Source: Aegilops tauschii subsp. strangulata (lineage: Eukaryota > Streptophyta > Magnoliopsida > Poales > Poaceae). Taken from it: a stretch of 64,000 nucleotides of DNA. The stretch lies in contig NC_053037.3 in the NCBI RefSeq assembly GCF_002575655.3, positions 451,949,793 through 452,013,792 on the forward strand, in the 5' to 3' direction. Both the position numbers and the translations under genes were made by a program. Under the pieces are notes generated by a model that was given only the letters and a program-made list of their open reading frames with translations, did no database searches and was not told the DNA's origin. This document shows, one piece after another, positions 1-12,119 of this stretch. Every line of letters begins with the position of its first letter. Position 1 is the stretch's first letter.

Positions 1-151
1 CCCTTATCTCCCGCATTACATTATTTGCCATTTGCCTCTCGTTTTCCTCTCCCCCACTTCACCCTTCCTGTTTTATTCGCCCTCTCTTTTCTGTTCGCCT
101 CTTTTTGCCCGTCTCTTGTTTGCTCGTGTGTTGGATTGCTTGCTTGTCTCG

Positions 152-1294
152 ATGGCTCTACCAAGATTTGGTGATCCTCACCTTAAAAGGCTAGAAGAGA
201 TCGAAGGCAACGTTAGGAGTTTCATGGTCTTACAATTTGAACATAACAATTTCTTTAGAAACGAGCTTAAGGAACAAAAAAGCTTTATGAGTTATATGAA
301 TAAAGAGCTCGATGATATGTCTAAAGAATGTGATGGTTTGAGATCCCAAATTGCTCATCTTGAGAAGTTAATAGCTGAAATTTCAGATAAGCAGGCCACC
401 TTAGTTAATAAGATGGCTGCTAAGCCGGAAAACTTTGAAAATAAAGATGAAGATCTAAAAGTTATTGATGTGTCCCCTATTAAATCTTTGTTTTGCAATA
501 TGAATCTTGATAATGATGGGACTGAATATGATCCACCTTTACCTAGAAGGCGTTCCAAAAATTCGGAGTTTTTAGATCTTGATGCTAAAATTGATAAAAG
601 TGGGATTGAAGAGATCAAAACTCCAGATATTAATGAACCCACTATTTTGGATTTCAAGGAATTTAATTATGATAATTGCTCTTTGATAGATTGTATTTCC
701 TTGTTGCAATCCGTGCTAAATTCTCCTCATGCTTATAGTCAAAATAAAGCCTTTACCAAACATATCGTTGATGCTTTGATGCAATCTTATGAAGAAAAAC
801 TTGAGTTGGAAGTTTCTATCCCTAGAAAACTTTATGATGAATGGGAACCCACTATTAAAATTAAAATTAAAGATCATGAATGCTATGCTTTGTGTGATTT
901 GGGTGCTAGTGTTTCTATGATTCCAAATACTTTGTGCGATTTGCTAGGTTTCCGTGATTTTGATGATTGCTCTCTAAACTTGCACCTTGCGGATTCCACT
1001 ATTTAAAAACCTATGGGAAGAATTAATGATGTTCTTATTGTTGCAAATAGGAACTATGTGCCCGTAGATTTTATTGTTCTTGATATAGATTGCAATCCTT
1101 CATGTCCTATTATTCTTGGTAGACCTTTCCTTAGAAAGATTGGTGCAATTATTGATATGAAGGAAGGGAATATTAGATTGCAATTTCCGTTAAGGAAAGG
1201 CATGGAACACTTCCCTAGAAAGAAAATAAAATTACCATATGAATCTATCATGAGAGCCACTTATGGATTGCCTACCAAAGATGGCAATACCTAG
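152..1294 (+). pseudogene. Gag/retropepsin-like ORF of the Sabrina/WHAM-type element, one nonsense mutation
   Basis: The likely start is the ATG at 152 (MALPRFGDPHLKRLEEIEG), after a pyrimidine-rich leader; the frame is open further upstream but reads low-complexity sequence. Residues about 30-95 are charged and heptad-like (probable coiled coil). An acidic linker follows, then a retropepsin-like domain with the active-site motif CDLGASVSMIP near 890-930 and the second conserved motif ILGRPFL near 1115. An in-frame TAA at 1004-1006 splits the protein; the same frame resumes with KPMGRINDV and ends at 1292-1294. AAA to TAA by one substitution would explain the stop. The protein is probably a gag-protease remnant of a non-autonomous element. 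DLG in place of DTG or DSG may mean it was never a fully active protease. Confidence 0.7.
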
Positions 1295-4116
1295 ATCTAT
1301 CCTTGCTTTTTATGCCTAGCTTGGGGCGTTAAACGATAGCGCTTGTTGGGAGGCAACCCAATTTTATTTTTAAATTTTTTTTGCTTTTTGCTTCTGTTTA
1401 GGAATAAATCTTTGATCTAGCCTCTGGTTAGATGTGTTTTTATGTTTTAATTAGTGTTTGTGCCAAGTTTAACCTATAGGATCTTCTTGGATGATAGTTA
1501 TTTGATCTTGCCGAAAATTCCAGAAACTTTCTGTTCACGAAAATAATTGTTACAAATCACCAGAACGTGATAAAATATTGATTCCAATTGCTGCAGATCA
1601 ATAAACAAATTTTATAGGTCGTCCTATTTCGGCTAAAGTTTTGGAGTTCCAGAAGTTTGCGTTAGTTACAGATTACTACAGACTGTTCTGTTTTTGACAG
1701 ATTCTGTTTTTCGTGTGTTGTTTGCTTATTTTGATGAATCTATGGCTAGTAAAAGAGTTTATAAACCATAGAGAAGTTGGAATAAATTAGGTTTAACACC
1801 AATATAAATAAAGAATGAGTTCATTGCAGTACCTTGAAGTGGTGTTTTGTTTTCTTTCGCTAACGGAGCTCACGAGATTTTCTGCTGAGTTTTGTGTTGT
1901 GAAGTTTTCAAGTTTTGGGTGAAAGATTTGATGGATTATGGAACAAGGAGTAGAAAGAGCCTAAGATTGGGGATGCCCAAGGCACCCCAAGATAATCTAA
2001 GGACACCTAAACGCCAAAGCTTGGGGATGCCCCGGAAGGCATCCCCTCTTTCGTCTACTTCCATCGGTAACTTTACTTGGAGCTATATTTTTATTCACCA
2101 CATGATATGTGTTTTGCTTGGAGCGTCTTGTATTATTTGAGTCTTTATTTGTTAGTTTACCACAATAATGTTTGCTGTACACACCTTTTGAGAGAGACAC
2201 ACATGATTCGGAAATTATTAGAATACTCTATGTGCTTCACTTATATCTTTTGAGTTATATAGTTTTGCTCTAGTGCTTCACTTATATCTTTTAGAGCACG
2301 GTGGTGGATTTGTTTTATAGAAACTATTGATCTCTCATGCTTCACTTATATTATTTTGAGAGTCTTAAAATAGCATGGCAATTTGCTTTAATTAATATCA
2401 TGAGAAATTTGATGCTTGATAATTGTTTTGAGATATAAAGGTGGTAATATCATAGTTGTGCTAGTTGAGTAATTGTGGAATTGAAAAATACATGTGTTGG
2501 AGTTTGTGATTCCCGTAGCATGCACGTATGGTGAACCGTTATGTAACGAAGTCGGAGCATGAAGTATTTGTTGATTGTCTTCCTTTGTGTGGCGGCCGGG
2601 ATCGCGCGATGGTTAACTCCTACCAACCCTTCCCCTAGGAGCATGCGTAGTAGTACTTTGCTTCGAGGGCTAATAAATTTTTGCAATAAGTATATGAGTT
2701 CTTTATGACTAATGTAAGTCCATGGATTATACGCACACTTACCTTTCCGCAATTTTCTAGCCTCTTCGGTACCCCGCATTGCCCTTTCTCACCTTGAGAG
2801 TTGGTGCAAACTTCGCCGGTGCATCCAAACCCCGTGATATGATACGCTCTATCACACATAAACCTCCTTATATCTTCCTCAAAACAGCCACCATACCTAC
2901 CTATTATGGCATTTCCATAGCCATTCCGAGATATATTGCCATGCAACTTTCCACCGTTTCATTCATCATGACACGCTCCATTATTGTCATATTGCTTTGC
3001 ATGATCTTGTAGTTGACATAGTATTTGTGGCAAAAGCCACCATTCATAATTCTTTCATACATGTCACTCTTGATCCATTGCATATCCCGGTACACCGCCG
3101 GAGGCATTAATATAGAGCCATATTTTGTTCTAAGTATTGAGTTGTAATTCATGAGTTGTAAGTAAATAAAAGTGTGATGATCATCATTATTAGAGCATTG
3201 TCCCAAGTGAGGAAAGCATGATGGATACTATGATTCCCCCACAAGTCGGGATGAGACTCCAGACTAAATAAAAAAAAGAGGCCATAAAAAAAGAGAAAAG
3301 GCCCAAATAAAAAAATGAGAGAAAAAGAGAGAAGGGACAATGTTACTATCCTTTTACCACACTTATGCTTCAAAGTAGCACCGTGATCTTCATAATAGAG
3401 AGTCTCTCATTTTGTCACTTTCATATGCTAGTGGGAAATTTCATTATTGAACTTGGCTTGTATATTCCAATGACGGGCTTCCTCAAATGCCCGAGGTCTT
3501 CGTGAGCAAGCAAGTTGGATGCACACCCACTTAGTTTCTTTTTGAGCTTTCGTACACTTATAGCTCTAGTGCATCCGTTGCATGGCAATCCCTACTCCTC
3601 GCATTAACATCAATTGATGGGCATCTCCATATCCCGTTGATTAGCCTCGTTGATGTGAGACTTTCTCCGTTTTTGCCTTCCCACATAACCCCTACCATTA
3701 TACCTTATTCCACCATAGTGCTATATCCATGGCTTGCGCTCATGTATTGCGTAAGAGTTGAAAAGGCTGGAGCGCGTTAAAAGTATGAACCAATTGCTTG
3801 GCAAAAACCGGGGTCGTACATGATATGAATATTTTGTGTGGGGAAGATGGAGCATAGCCAGACTATATGATTTTGTAGGGATAACTTGCTTTGGCTATGT
3901 TATTTTGATAAGACATATTTGCTTAGTTAGTATGCTAGAAGTATTATTGTTTTTATGTCAACATTAAACTTTTATCTTGAATCAATCAAATCTGAACATT
4001 CATGCCACAATAAGAAGAATTATATTGAAATTATGCCAAGTAGCATTCCACATCAAAAATTCTGTTTTTATCATCTACCTACTCGAGGACGAGCAGGAAT
4101 TAAGCTTGGGGATGCT
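1295..4116 (+). other. Non-coding internal domain of the Sabrina/WHAM-type element
   Basis: No ORF here has coding character. The stretch contains repeated phrases (tgcttcacttatatcttttgag near 2225-2365) and ends in the polypurine-like tract before the LTR. Its position between the protease ORF and the 3' LTR is where pol would sit in an autonomous Gypsy element. Confidence 0.65.
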
Positions 4117-5695
4117 TGATACGTCTCCAACGTATCTACAATTTGTGGTTGTTCCATGGTATATTATATTCTGTTTTGGACATTATTGGGCTTTATTATA
4201 CACTTTTATATTATTTTTGGGACTAACCTATTAACCGGAGGCCCAGCCCAGAATTGCTGTTTTTTGCCTATTTCAGAGTTTCGCAGAAAAAGAATATCAA
4301 ACGGAGTCCAAACGGAATGAAACCTTCGGGAACGTGATTTTCGGAACGAACGTGATCCAGAGGACATGGACCCTACGTCAAGACATCAACCAGGAGGGCG
4401 CGAGGTAGGGGGGCGCGCCTACCCCCCCCCCCCCAGGCGCGCCCTCCACCCTCGTGGGCCCCCTGTTGCTCCACCGACGTACTCCTTCCTCCTATATATA
4501 CCTACGTACCCCCAAACTACCAGATACGGAGCCAAAAACGTAATTCCACCGCCGCAACCTTCTGTACCCGTGAGATCCCATCTTGGGGCTTGTTCCGGAG
4601 CTCCGCCGGAGGGGGCATCGATCACGGAGGGCTTCTACATCAACACCATAGCCTCTCCGATGATGTGTGAGTAGTTTACCTCAGACCTTCAGGTCCATAG
4701 TTATTAGCTAGATCGCTTCTTCTCTCTTTTTGGATCTCAATACAATAGTCTCCCCCTCTCTCGTGGAGATCTATTTGATGTAATCTTCTTTTGCGGTGTG
4801 TTTGTTGAGACCGATGAATTGTGGGTTTATGATCAAGTTTATCTATGAACAATATTTGAATCTTCTCTGAATTCTTTTATGTATGATTGGTTATCTTTGC
4901 AAGTCTCTTAGAATTATCAGTTTGGTTTGGCCTACTAGATTGATCTTTCCTGCAATGGGAGAAGTGCTTAGCGTTGGGTTTAATCTTGCGGTTTCATTTC
5001 CCAGTGACAGTAGGGGCAGCAAGGCACGTATTGTATTGTTGCCATCGAGGATAGCAGGATGGGGTTTATATCATATTGCATGAGTTTATCCCTCTACATC
5101 ATGTCATCTTTCTTAAAGCGTTACTCTGTTCTTATGAACTTAATACTCTAGATGCATGCTGGATAGCGGTCGATGTGTGGAGTAATAGTAGTAGATGCAG
5201 GCAGGAGTCGGTCTACTTGTCTCGGACGTGATGCCTATATACATGATCATACCTAGATATTCTCATAACTATGCTCAACTCTGTCAATTGCTCAATAGTA
5301 ATTTGTTCACCCACTGTAAATACTTATGCTCTCGAGAGAAGCCACTAGTGAAACTTATGGCCCCTGGGTCTATTTTCCATCATATTAGTCTTCCAACACT
5401 TAGTTATTTTTATTGCCTTTTATTTTACTTTGCATCTTTATCATAAAAATACCAAAAATATTATCTATCATATCTATCAGATCTCACTCTCGTAAGTGAC
5501 CATGTAGGGATTGACAACCCCTTATCACGTTGTTTGCGAGGATTTATTTGTTTGTGTAGGTGCGAGGGACCCGTGCATGGCCTCCTGCTGGATTGATACC
5601 TTGGTTCTAAAAAACTGAGGGAAATACTTATGCTACTTTGCTGCATCACGCTTTCCTCTTCAAGGGAAAACCAACGCAGTGCTCAAGAGGTAGCA
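4117..5695 (+). repeat. 3' LTR of the Sabrina/WHAM-type element (1579 bp)
   Basis: It starts TGATACG and ends TAGCA. A GC-rich self-complementary stretch (ggcgcgcc and poly-C, about 4394-4440) precedes the TATA-like TATATATA at 4493-4500, which would be the core promoter of the LTR. The 5' LTR is not in the window, so no age can be estimated. Confidence 0.8.
4493..4500 (+). promoter_or_regulatory. TATA box of the LTR promoter
   Basis: TATATATA lies about 375 bp inside the LTR, just after a GC-rich block and before a leader-like stretch, the expected place for the U3/R boundary. Position and sequence only; no transcript evidence. Confidence 0.4.
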
Positions 5696-5840
5696 GGACC
5701 CACCAGGTCCACTCCCGAACACAATCAAGCGCCTCTTTTACTACTCAGATGCACCCCTCGTTTTTTTACTCTAATCCACCCTGATGATATCTGGGACCCA
5801 CATCATTTTCAACGTATAGTCAATTAACGACAGAATTGCA

Positions 5841-5962
5841 CAACATGACCAGCCCAACAGTTTTTTCTTTGAGGATTTGTTCGGAGGAGCAGGCTATAAA
5901 TTGGGTTGTGCGGTCTCTGTGGCCCGTCTAACAACATGACCAGCCCAACAGTTTTTTCTTTG
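5841..5962. repeat. 31-bp exact direct repeat, 91 bp apart
   Basis: The same 31 bases (starting caacatgaccagcccaacag) occur at 5841-5871 and 5932-5962, a small tandem duplication within the CACTA arm. Confidence 0.85.
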
Positions 5963-6489
5963 TAAAAATAGGTAGCCCACTATTTCTTTTTGAAGAATAC
6001 CCAAGCTAGGCCTATTTGTTTTCTCCGACTTACTGGGCTGCAAATCTTTCAAGATGAGGAGGGATGCATTCCGGCCTGGCCAAAGAGTATGGTCAGTATT
6101 TGTTAAAAGTAATATCAAAGGGGTTGAAAATTCCAAAAAAATTATAACAAATGGGAAGTTAGTTTCTTTTTTGTTTTTGTTCTTCACTGATATTTTATAT
6201 TTCATTGGATTTTAACATGACATAGTACTAATTTATTTTTAAATATTTTTTAGTATGTCTACTAATTTTTGGATTAAGAATATTGGTGCCCCAGCAAAAA
6301 TTTGTGAAATTTTGAAATTTTTCACATTTTTCAGTTCAATTTTTTAACCCTGGCACTGACCAGAAAATGGGCAGCAATTCTAAAAATGGAAAATAGACTG
6401 AAATAAATTCCATATGAATTAGAAAATGAGTACAAATTATAAAAATAATAGCAAATGGCTTGTACACGCCACATATTTCGAGGCTGACT

Positions 6490-7045
6490 TGTTTATGCAA
6501 GGCTTTGTCAGTCAACACACGATTCTAGCAACAGTGACTGTTGGATGTCCATCCAACGGCCGACGTGCTTCTTCAATCTCTGATCTTCCTGCTCCAGCCA
6601 CCTAAACCAGCGTCGACGGGACTGTCTGCTCCCTCCTCTTGCGGCCCGTTGTGATGCCGCGCAGGCTTCACCGGCCCACCCTACTCCCTCCGCTGGTCTG
6701 GCCACACGCAATCAACTGCCTCCTTATTATGCGAAAAAATGATTCCTCCCACTGACATCTGGGGCGCACAGGTTCGGAGGCTGGCCTGTGGGCCTACTAA
6801 GTTGACGCGTACGCAGGGCTTTGTCAACTTAGTCAACCAACGATTCTAGCAGCAGTGACCATTGGATTTGAGTCGAATGGTCCAGCTGCTTCTTCAATCG
6901 CTACTCTTCTTGCACCAACCACCCAAACGAGTGCCGACGAGACCGCCTACTCCTGCCTCCAGTGGCCGGATGTGCTGTCGCTAAGGCCTCACTGCCCCCT
7001 ACTACTCCCACCGCTGGCCAGGCCCTGCGGCGACGGCAGCCTCAC
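6490..7045. repeat. Two diverged copies of a subterminal block in CACTA X
   Basis: About 6490-6730 and 6815-7045 share aggctttgtca, acgattctagca, cagtga, and a common order of gctcc/cgctgg/ctggcc phrases. Similarity is patchy (many substitutions). They resemble the long subterminal direct repeats of CACTA elements. Confidence 0.5.
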
Positions 7046-7743
7046 ACCGCAGCCGAACCAGTGAACCCTCGTACTCCTCTCCGTGTGGGCATCCACTTCC
7101 GTGTCTTCCTCGGCTCCGCGTCGTCCCCTTTCTAGGCCTCAACGTCGTCCACTACCCTGGTGCTCTCGGCGCGGCGTGGTCAATATGGTCAATGAACGAC
7201 ATCCATCGGAAGTGGACTGTACGTGGAGGGGCTGATAGCTGGGTCCACGGCCGCACACAAGGAAATGCCTCCTTATTACGCGGAAAATAATGATTCCTCC
7301 ACCTGATAGCTGGGACACACCGGACGGGCCACCGTATTTCGCGGAAACGTTTCCCCCCTGACTGTTGGGACCCACCAGCTACATCTTCGCACGCAAGGAA
7401 GTGCCTGACAGTCGGGACCCACCTGGTCGAAGCGTACATAGCGTTGTCATTCTGGTCGCGAACGTGTACATACATACTGGTCGATCGGTCTGTCTGCAGG
7501 CTGCAGCAATGAACCGTGGCCGAGTAAGGAGGGGAACGTGTTGTAGTAGAGGCGCGCACGTAGATGTACACGTACGTACATCCAGGGTGCAAGAAAGTAA
7601 ATATGACCACGTATGTACATACGGGCGGGGTCTCGAATGCCTACTCGCGCATACATACGGCCAGGGCTCGTGTACATGGTTGGGTCGGAACGGAGAAACT
7701 GCGTCATCGTGTTCATCGGGAGCCAACCGGCTTAGACGGAACA

Positions 7744-8036
7744 ACCGATCGAAACGAGGCCTGGCGTACAGCAGAACAGAGGAAACGGCCTTGTGTTTGA
7801 CCGGCCACGGCCGAAACAGGATCCTATTCATTGGGAGGGGTCTGGCGTACCGCAAAACGGAGGAAACGGACTTCTCTTGGACCTCTTACGGTCAAAACGG
7901 GGTCCTATTGATCGAGAGGGGTGTGGCGTACTGCAAAACGGAGGAAACGGACTTGTGTTGGAGCGCTAGGATCGAAACGGGGGTCCTGTTCATCGGGAGG
8001 GGTGTGGCGTACTGCAAAACGGGATTCCATGGGATA
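7744..8036. repeat. 81-bp minisatellite, about 3.5 copies
   Basis: The phrase tggcgta followed by c.gcaaaacggaggaaacgg recurs at 7762, 7843, 7924 and 8005, an exact 81-bp period. Copies differ by substitutions. It sits directly before a second minisatellite and inside the CACTA X arm. Confidence 0.8.
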
Positions 8037-8420
8037 CTGTTCATCTCCATCGTCGACTGCCTCCACGGGCTACTGTTCATCCACCGTCGACCTCCACCAG
8101 CCACCACCTGCGACTGTTCATCCACGGCGTCTCCGCTCCTGCCTCCACCAGCCACTGTTCATCCACGGGCTCCTGTTCATCCAGCCTCCACCGCTCCTCC
8201 ACCGGCTACTGTTCAACCAGCCCTCTCCACGGGGTCATGTTCAACCATCCCTCCACGGGCTACTTTTCATCCAGCCGTCCACCGGCTACTGTTCAACCAG
8301 CCCTCCACAGGGTCATGTTCATCCAGCGGCAACGGCCTCTACTATACCACGGGGTCCTGTTCATCCAACCCCCCACCGGGAACTGTTCATCCAACCCCCC
8401 CCCCCCAACAACGATCACTG
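8036..8420. repeat. Short-period minisatellite with core tgttcatcca
   Basis: More than a dozen copies of (c/a)tgttcatcca or tgttcaacca separated by cctccac, gggctac or ggctcc. Period is irregular, about 20-35 bp. It ends in a poly-C run at 8396-8406. The long open frames across this region are a by-product of the repeat, not genes. Confidence 0.8.
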
Positions 8421-9060
8421 TTCATCAAGGGAAGAAGGCAGCAGGTTCGATCGGCTCCAGTTAGCAGCAGTAGCGAAGGACGGGTTCAGTTAACAGCAAG
8501 GGATCGATCGGGGTTCAGTAAGTACCTAGTGCAATCACTCGGGTTCAGTTAGAGCACAATGCCTCGCACACACGCGCGTACGTGTACGTGAGAAATGCGC
8601 AAACCTCTGTGCATCGCTTGGCCCCGACCACCCACCGTAACCGGGAACTCCCCGATATTTTCCTCGCCCTCACTTCTACTATGGTTTTTTCGTCATGGAC
8701 GACCCAAAGAATGTCCTGCAGCTGCGTCTCCGGCCCGCCCAGGACGAAAAGCCCATTTTCGGTCATGATTTTTTGTCATAGAAGTAGGAGCCCACCACAT
8801 CTATGATGATACCGGGTTTTGTCACAATTATCGTCATAGAAGTGTCATAAGCATGACAGAAAAAAATTCGTTCGGCCCAAAATGTCACAGATGTGTCTTT
8901 TTTAGTGTTCATACACGGTGGGCGCCAAAACACAGTTTCTCCTCAGCCGAAATCTCCGTCGGCAAATATTCGGTGTATGCAAAATTATTGTCCAATCCCA
9001 ACCGACCAATATTGCTATGATGTAGGAAATTTTAAACGGGGGCTAAGTTTGTAAATTTCC

Positions 9061-9537
9061 TTGCATTTGAGACAAGCGCGTCCTGAAGACATGATCCCCC
9101 TACCTCTCTCCCTCCATTTCCCCATTCGTACTCCGTGGGCGCCAAAACACCCTCTCCACCCTAGTCTCCTCCGTCCGCCAACCCATCCACCGCCGTCCTC
9201 CTCCACCATGCCGGAGCTGATACCCCGACGCCGTCGTCCATTACAAGAGATCGACCTCTCTCATCCAGGGCTTCGGACCAGGATCCTTGCATCGCGTCCT
9301 CTCGCTTCATCCGCGCCGTCATCCACCTTATCGAGGCCGCTCGTACCATCGTCTCGTCCACTGCGCCGGGATATTCCCCACGCCGACACTGTCTGCCCTC
9401 CTAGATCTGCTTCCACGCCGCCGACAGCCATCGCTACCGCAGCACCCTCAACACCTCAGCATATGCTTACACAATGCCACACCAGAGGTGGTATTCTTCC
9501 GTATCTGCTCAAGTTATTTATCTCAGCAAGAAAATAG
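9061..9537 (+). CDS. Unrecognised Pro/Arg-rich ORF, possible first exon of a transposon gene
   Basis: The open frame is 158 codons, rich in Pro, Ser and Arg, with a better-placed internal ATG at 9208 (MPELIPRRRRPLQEIDLSHP). GC content jumps compared with both flanks, which is typical of first exons in grass genes or captured exons. A possible splice donor (gaggtggtatt) follows near 9486. I recognise no domain. It may be a degenerate first exon of a CACTA-encoded or captured gene, or simply GC-rich repeat sequence. Confidence 0.2.
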   Translation: MHLRQARPEDMIPLPLSLHFPIRTPWAPKHPLHPSLLRPPTHPPPSSSTMPELIPRRRRPLQEIDLSHPGLRTRILASRPLASSAPSSTLSRPLVPSSRPLRRDIPHADTVCPPRSASTPPTAIATAAPSTPQHMLTQCHTRGGILPYLLKLFISARK

Positions 9538-10159
9538 ATCACCACTGCTTTTCTGTGATTTCATGTCCATCACTTAGAATCTTACTTGTTAGTTGAAAGC
9601 AAACATAGGTTGCGAAGTTGCCTCTGTCCGGTTTGCACCTTCAAACCCGCCATGGCATGCACCACTATACCCTCAATGCTTATGGTTTTCCCTTTTATAT
9701 TCCACATTAGCTTAAATGACAGTCGACTGAATTTCAGTTTGGGTCCAGTCCATTTTTGAGAGTTCACCGGAGGGAAGGAAGGGGCTTGCCAAAGGGCTGC
9801 CCCACTACCTATCTTATGTTTTTGGGTGGGAATAGTGGTTGTGGGGGGCTTTCGTCAGGCTATGGTGGGGCCTCATCGGAGGCAAAACTCGACACGGGTG
9901 GGGGGCTAGGGGTGGGGTTGGCTAGGGGGATGGCCGGGGCGGTGGAAGACTGGAGGTGGTGGGCGGTTTAGTGGAGGGCGGGGGCCGGTGGTTCGGCCGG
10001 CTGCCCGGGCAGTGGTTTGTTGGGGAAGAAAAAGAGGCGAGGAAGAAGCAGGGTTAGGAGACATAAGATCTTCATCCAACCGCCTGAAATGGTCGACTAA
10101 CCCAAATGACGATAGTCAGGCGACTTGCATGTAGACATTCCCTTTTTATTTAGTGTACC

Positions 10160-11810
10160 ATCATCCTAGGTGCTTTGAGACGTGCTAGCACTGCTCCTCA
10201 ACCCATCAAGCTAAACAACATGCCACTCATAATTTCAAGCTTTGTTGCTCAAATACAAATCTGATATGATGTTGATATTACTAAAACAAAGAACGTTTAA
10301 TTGGTCAGCTAATGTTCCTACTTTACTTTCGAAAAGCACGTGCGCCACATATAGAGAGACAGCAGGGAGATGCATTCTTTATGCTCTCTGGTTCATCATG
10401 TGTGGGCAACGAACATTTTGTTATCCAAAATCTACTTGATCTTCTTTAGCATGTTCCTCTTCTGTTCTTCTTTAATAAGTACTCTCTCCGTTCCTAAATA
10501 TAAGTCTTTGTAGAGATTCCTCCATGGACTACATACGGAGCAAAATGGGTGAATCTACACTCTAAAATAGTGTATCTATATACACCCTATGTGATCCATA
10601 GTGGAATCTCTACAAAGACTTATATTTAGGAATAGGGGCAGTATAAAAGTTGTACAGTATGTTCCTTGTAGTGTAGAGGAGCAAGGACATTTGCAGTGTA
10701 CAGGTCTATTCGGTCGCCTGTCATGGACGCTTTCAACTCTTCGTGTTGGTCTACCCTAATATCCAGGAAATGTTGGGAGCTGTGTCGCCTTTGAGAGTTA
10801 GACTAATAGTAACAGTATTGTGCCTTCCGTTGTAGAGAGCTGGTATCCGAAGCCTTTCTAGCCGTACCGGCAATACTAGCACATATTTTCCAGCAAGTTC
10901 CACTTTCCTGATTTTACTCGTGATGCTTAGGGTTTTCCCATTATATCTACACTATGATCTGCGTAGGTGCTTTGTGTCCTACTAGCAGCAGTCCACCATT
11001 TAAAGCTAAACAACACACCAATCATAATTCCGAAGCTTAGTTGTTCCAATACGAGTGTGACATGATATTCATATTAGTTAACACACATACATTTAGTTGG
11101 TCACCTAATGCTACCACTTGAATTTCCAAATGCATGTGGCCACATAGAGAGAGACAGCATGGAATTGCATTTCTTTGGATGCTCTGATTCATCATGGGTG
11201 GGCAACCAACATTGTATAGAAAGAAACGGAATCTCCATAATATGCTTCCTCTTCTTAAAATGTTCCTCTCCTATTCTTCTTTAATATTAAAGTATGTTCC
11301 TCGTCAAGAAGGCAAGCAGGGACATCTACAGTCCACAGGTCTATTTGGCCGCTTTTGCAAGTTGCTTTCAGCAATTCGAGTTGGTCTGCCATAATATCCA
11401 GGAAATGTTGGGAGCTGTGCGGCCTTTGAGAGACTAGACTAATAGTAACAGTAGCGCGCCTTCAGGTGAATAGAGCTAGCCTGTAGGTGATCGATAGGCT
11501 TTCGTTTAGTAGCGACAATACAACCCCATATTTTCCAGCAGTTCCACTTCCCCGATTTATTTATGATGCTTATGGTGTCCCCCTTTTATCGACACTACAA
11601 TCTGCATAGTAGCTTTGTGTCGTATTAGCAGCACTCCATCCTTCAAGCGAAACTACATGCCACTCATATTTCCAAATCTTACATTTAATTGGTCAGCTAA
11701 TGTTACTACGTGAGTTTTGAAATGCATGTGCGCCACATATAGAGACATGTTGGAATACTATTTCTCTGTGCACTCCTGTTGTCATGGTTTCGCAATAAAC
11801 TTTGAGTACA
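10160..11810. repeat. Three tandem copies of a ~0.62-kb intron-like unit
   Basis: Copies start near 10160, 10960 and 11605, each with the ordered phrases gtgctttg, tagcagca/agcactgctc, caagctaaacaac, ttggtca.ctaatg, and gccacatatagagag. The first copy holds the MITE at 10482-10641, which accounts for its greater length. The AT-rich, ORF-poor character suggests duplicated intron sequence. Confidence 0.7.
10482..10641. mobile_element. Stowaway (Tc1/Mariner-type) MITE, 160 bp
   Basis: Terminal inverted repeats begin CTCTCTCCGTTCCTAAATAT, and the other end reads ATATTTAGGAATAGGGGCAG. They pair over about 38 bp with a few mismatches. The element is flanked by TA at 10480-10481 and 10642-10643, the Stowaway target duplication. 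No coding capacity. Confidence 0.9.
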
Positions 11811-12119
11811 GGATATTATGAACCTATCATTTGCCAACTATTCTTACGTCCGGAGCTCCCAACAGGGAGCCAATTTTTGTGTGTAGTTCTGCCAGATTAT
11901 ATTATTGTGCGCACCAAATTACACCACACAAGGGCTCTCTCTCATCAAAATCCAGTAATAGCACACAAGGGTTTACAAGGACCCCTATTATATTAAAATA
12001 TCCTCTGCATTACAAACATAATGTCACTACTATTTATGTTGTCATACTTCTCAGATATTGAACAAAATCACAATGAATATGAGAATGCGCACATCAGAAG
12101 AGTATAGCGCAACAGTGCA

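Larger units (their letters stand above)
1..5695 (+). mobile_element. Non-autonomous Gypsy LTR retrotransposon, Sabrina/WHAM type, 5' end outside window
   Basis: Only the internal domain and the 3' LTR are in the window. The LTR begins TGATACGTCTCCAACG at 4117 and ends in TAGCA at 5695, preceded by a purine-rich tract (4101-4116). The internal domain codes for one protease-like protein and then runs about 2.8 kb without coding sequence. There is no reverse transcriptase, RNase H or integrase, so the element must have been mobilised in trans. The family name is from memory of Triticeae LTRs and is uncertain between Sabrina and WHAM. The 5 bp after the LTR are GGACC (5696-5700); the matching upstream copy would lie outside the window. 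Confidence 0.8.
5696..8907 (-). mobile_element. CACTA transposon arm (X), right terminus at 8907, left part outside window or displaced
   Basis: The right end reads TTTTTTAGTG at 8898-8907, the reverse complement of a CACTAAAAAA terminus. The last 100 bp share the phrases gcatgacagaaaa and tcgtcat with the other CACTA end at 52298, so both belong to related families but show opposite ends. The Sabrina/WHAM-type element abuts X directly at 5695/5696 and probably inserted into it. No transposase is seen. The sequence is subterminal-repeat material: diverged copies of a roughly 300-bp block (about 6490-6730 and 6815-7045), then minisatellites. Confidence 0.65.

Noticed and set aside
7365..8552. 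395-codon plus-strand open frame
   Set aside because: It runs through the 81-bp and tgttcatcca minisatellites; similar frames are open in other phases, and the protein is repetitive without a domain.
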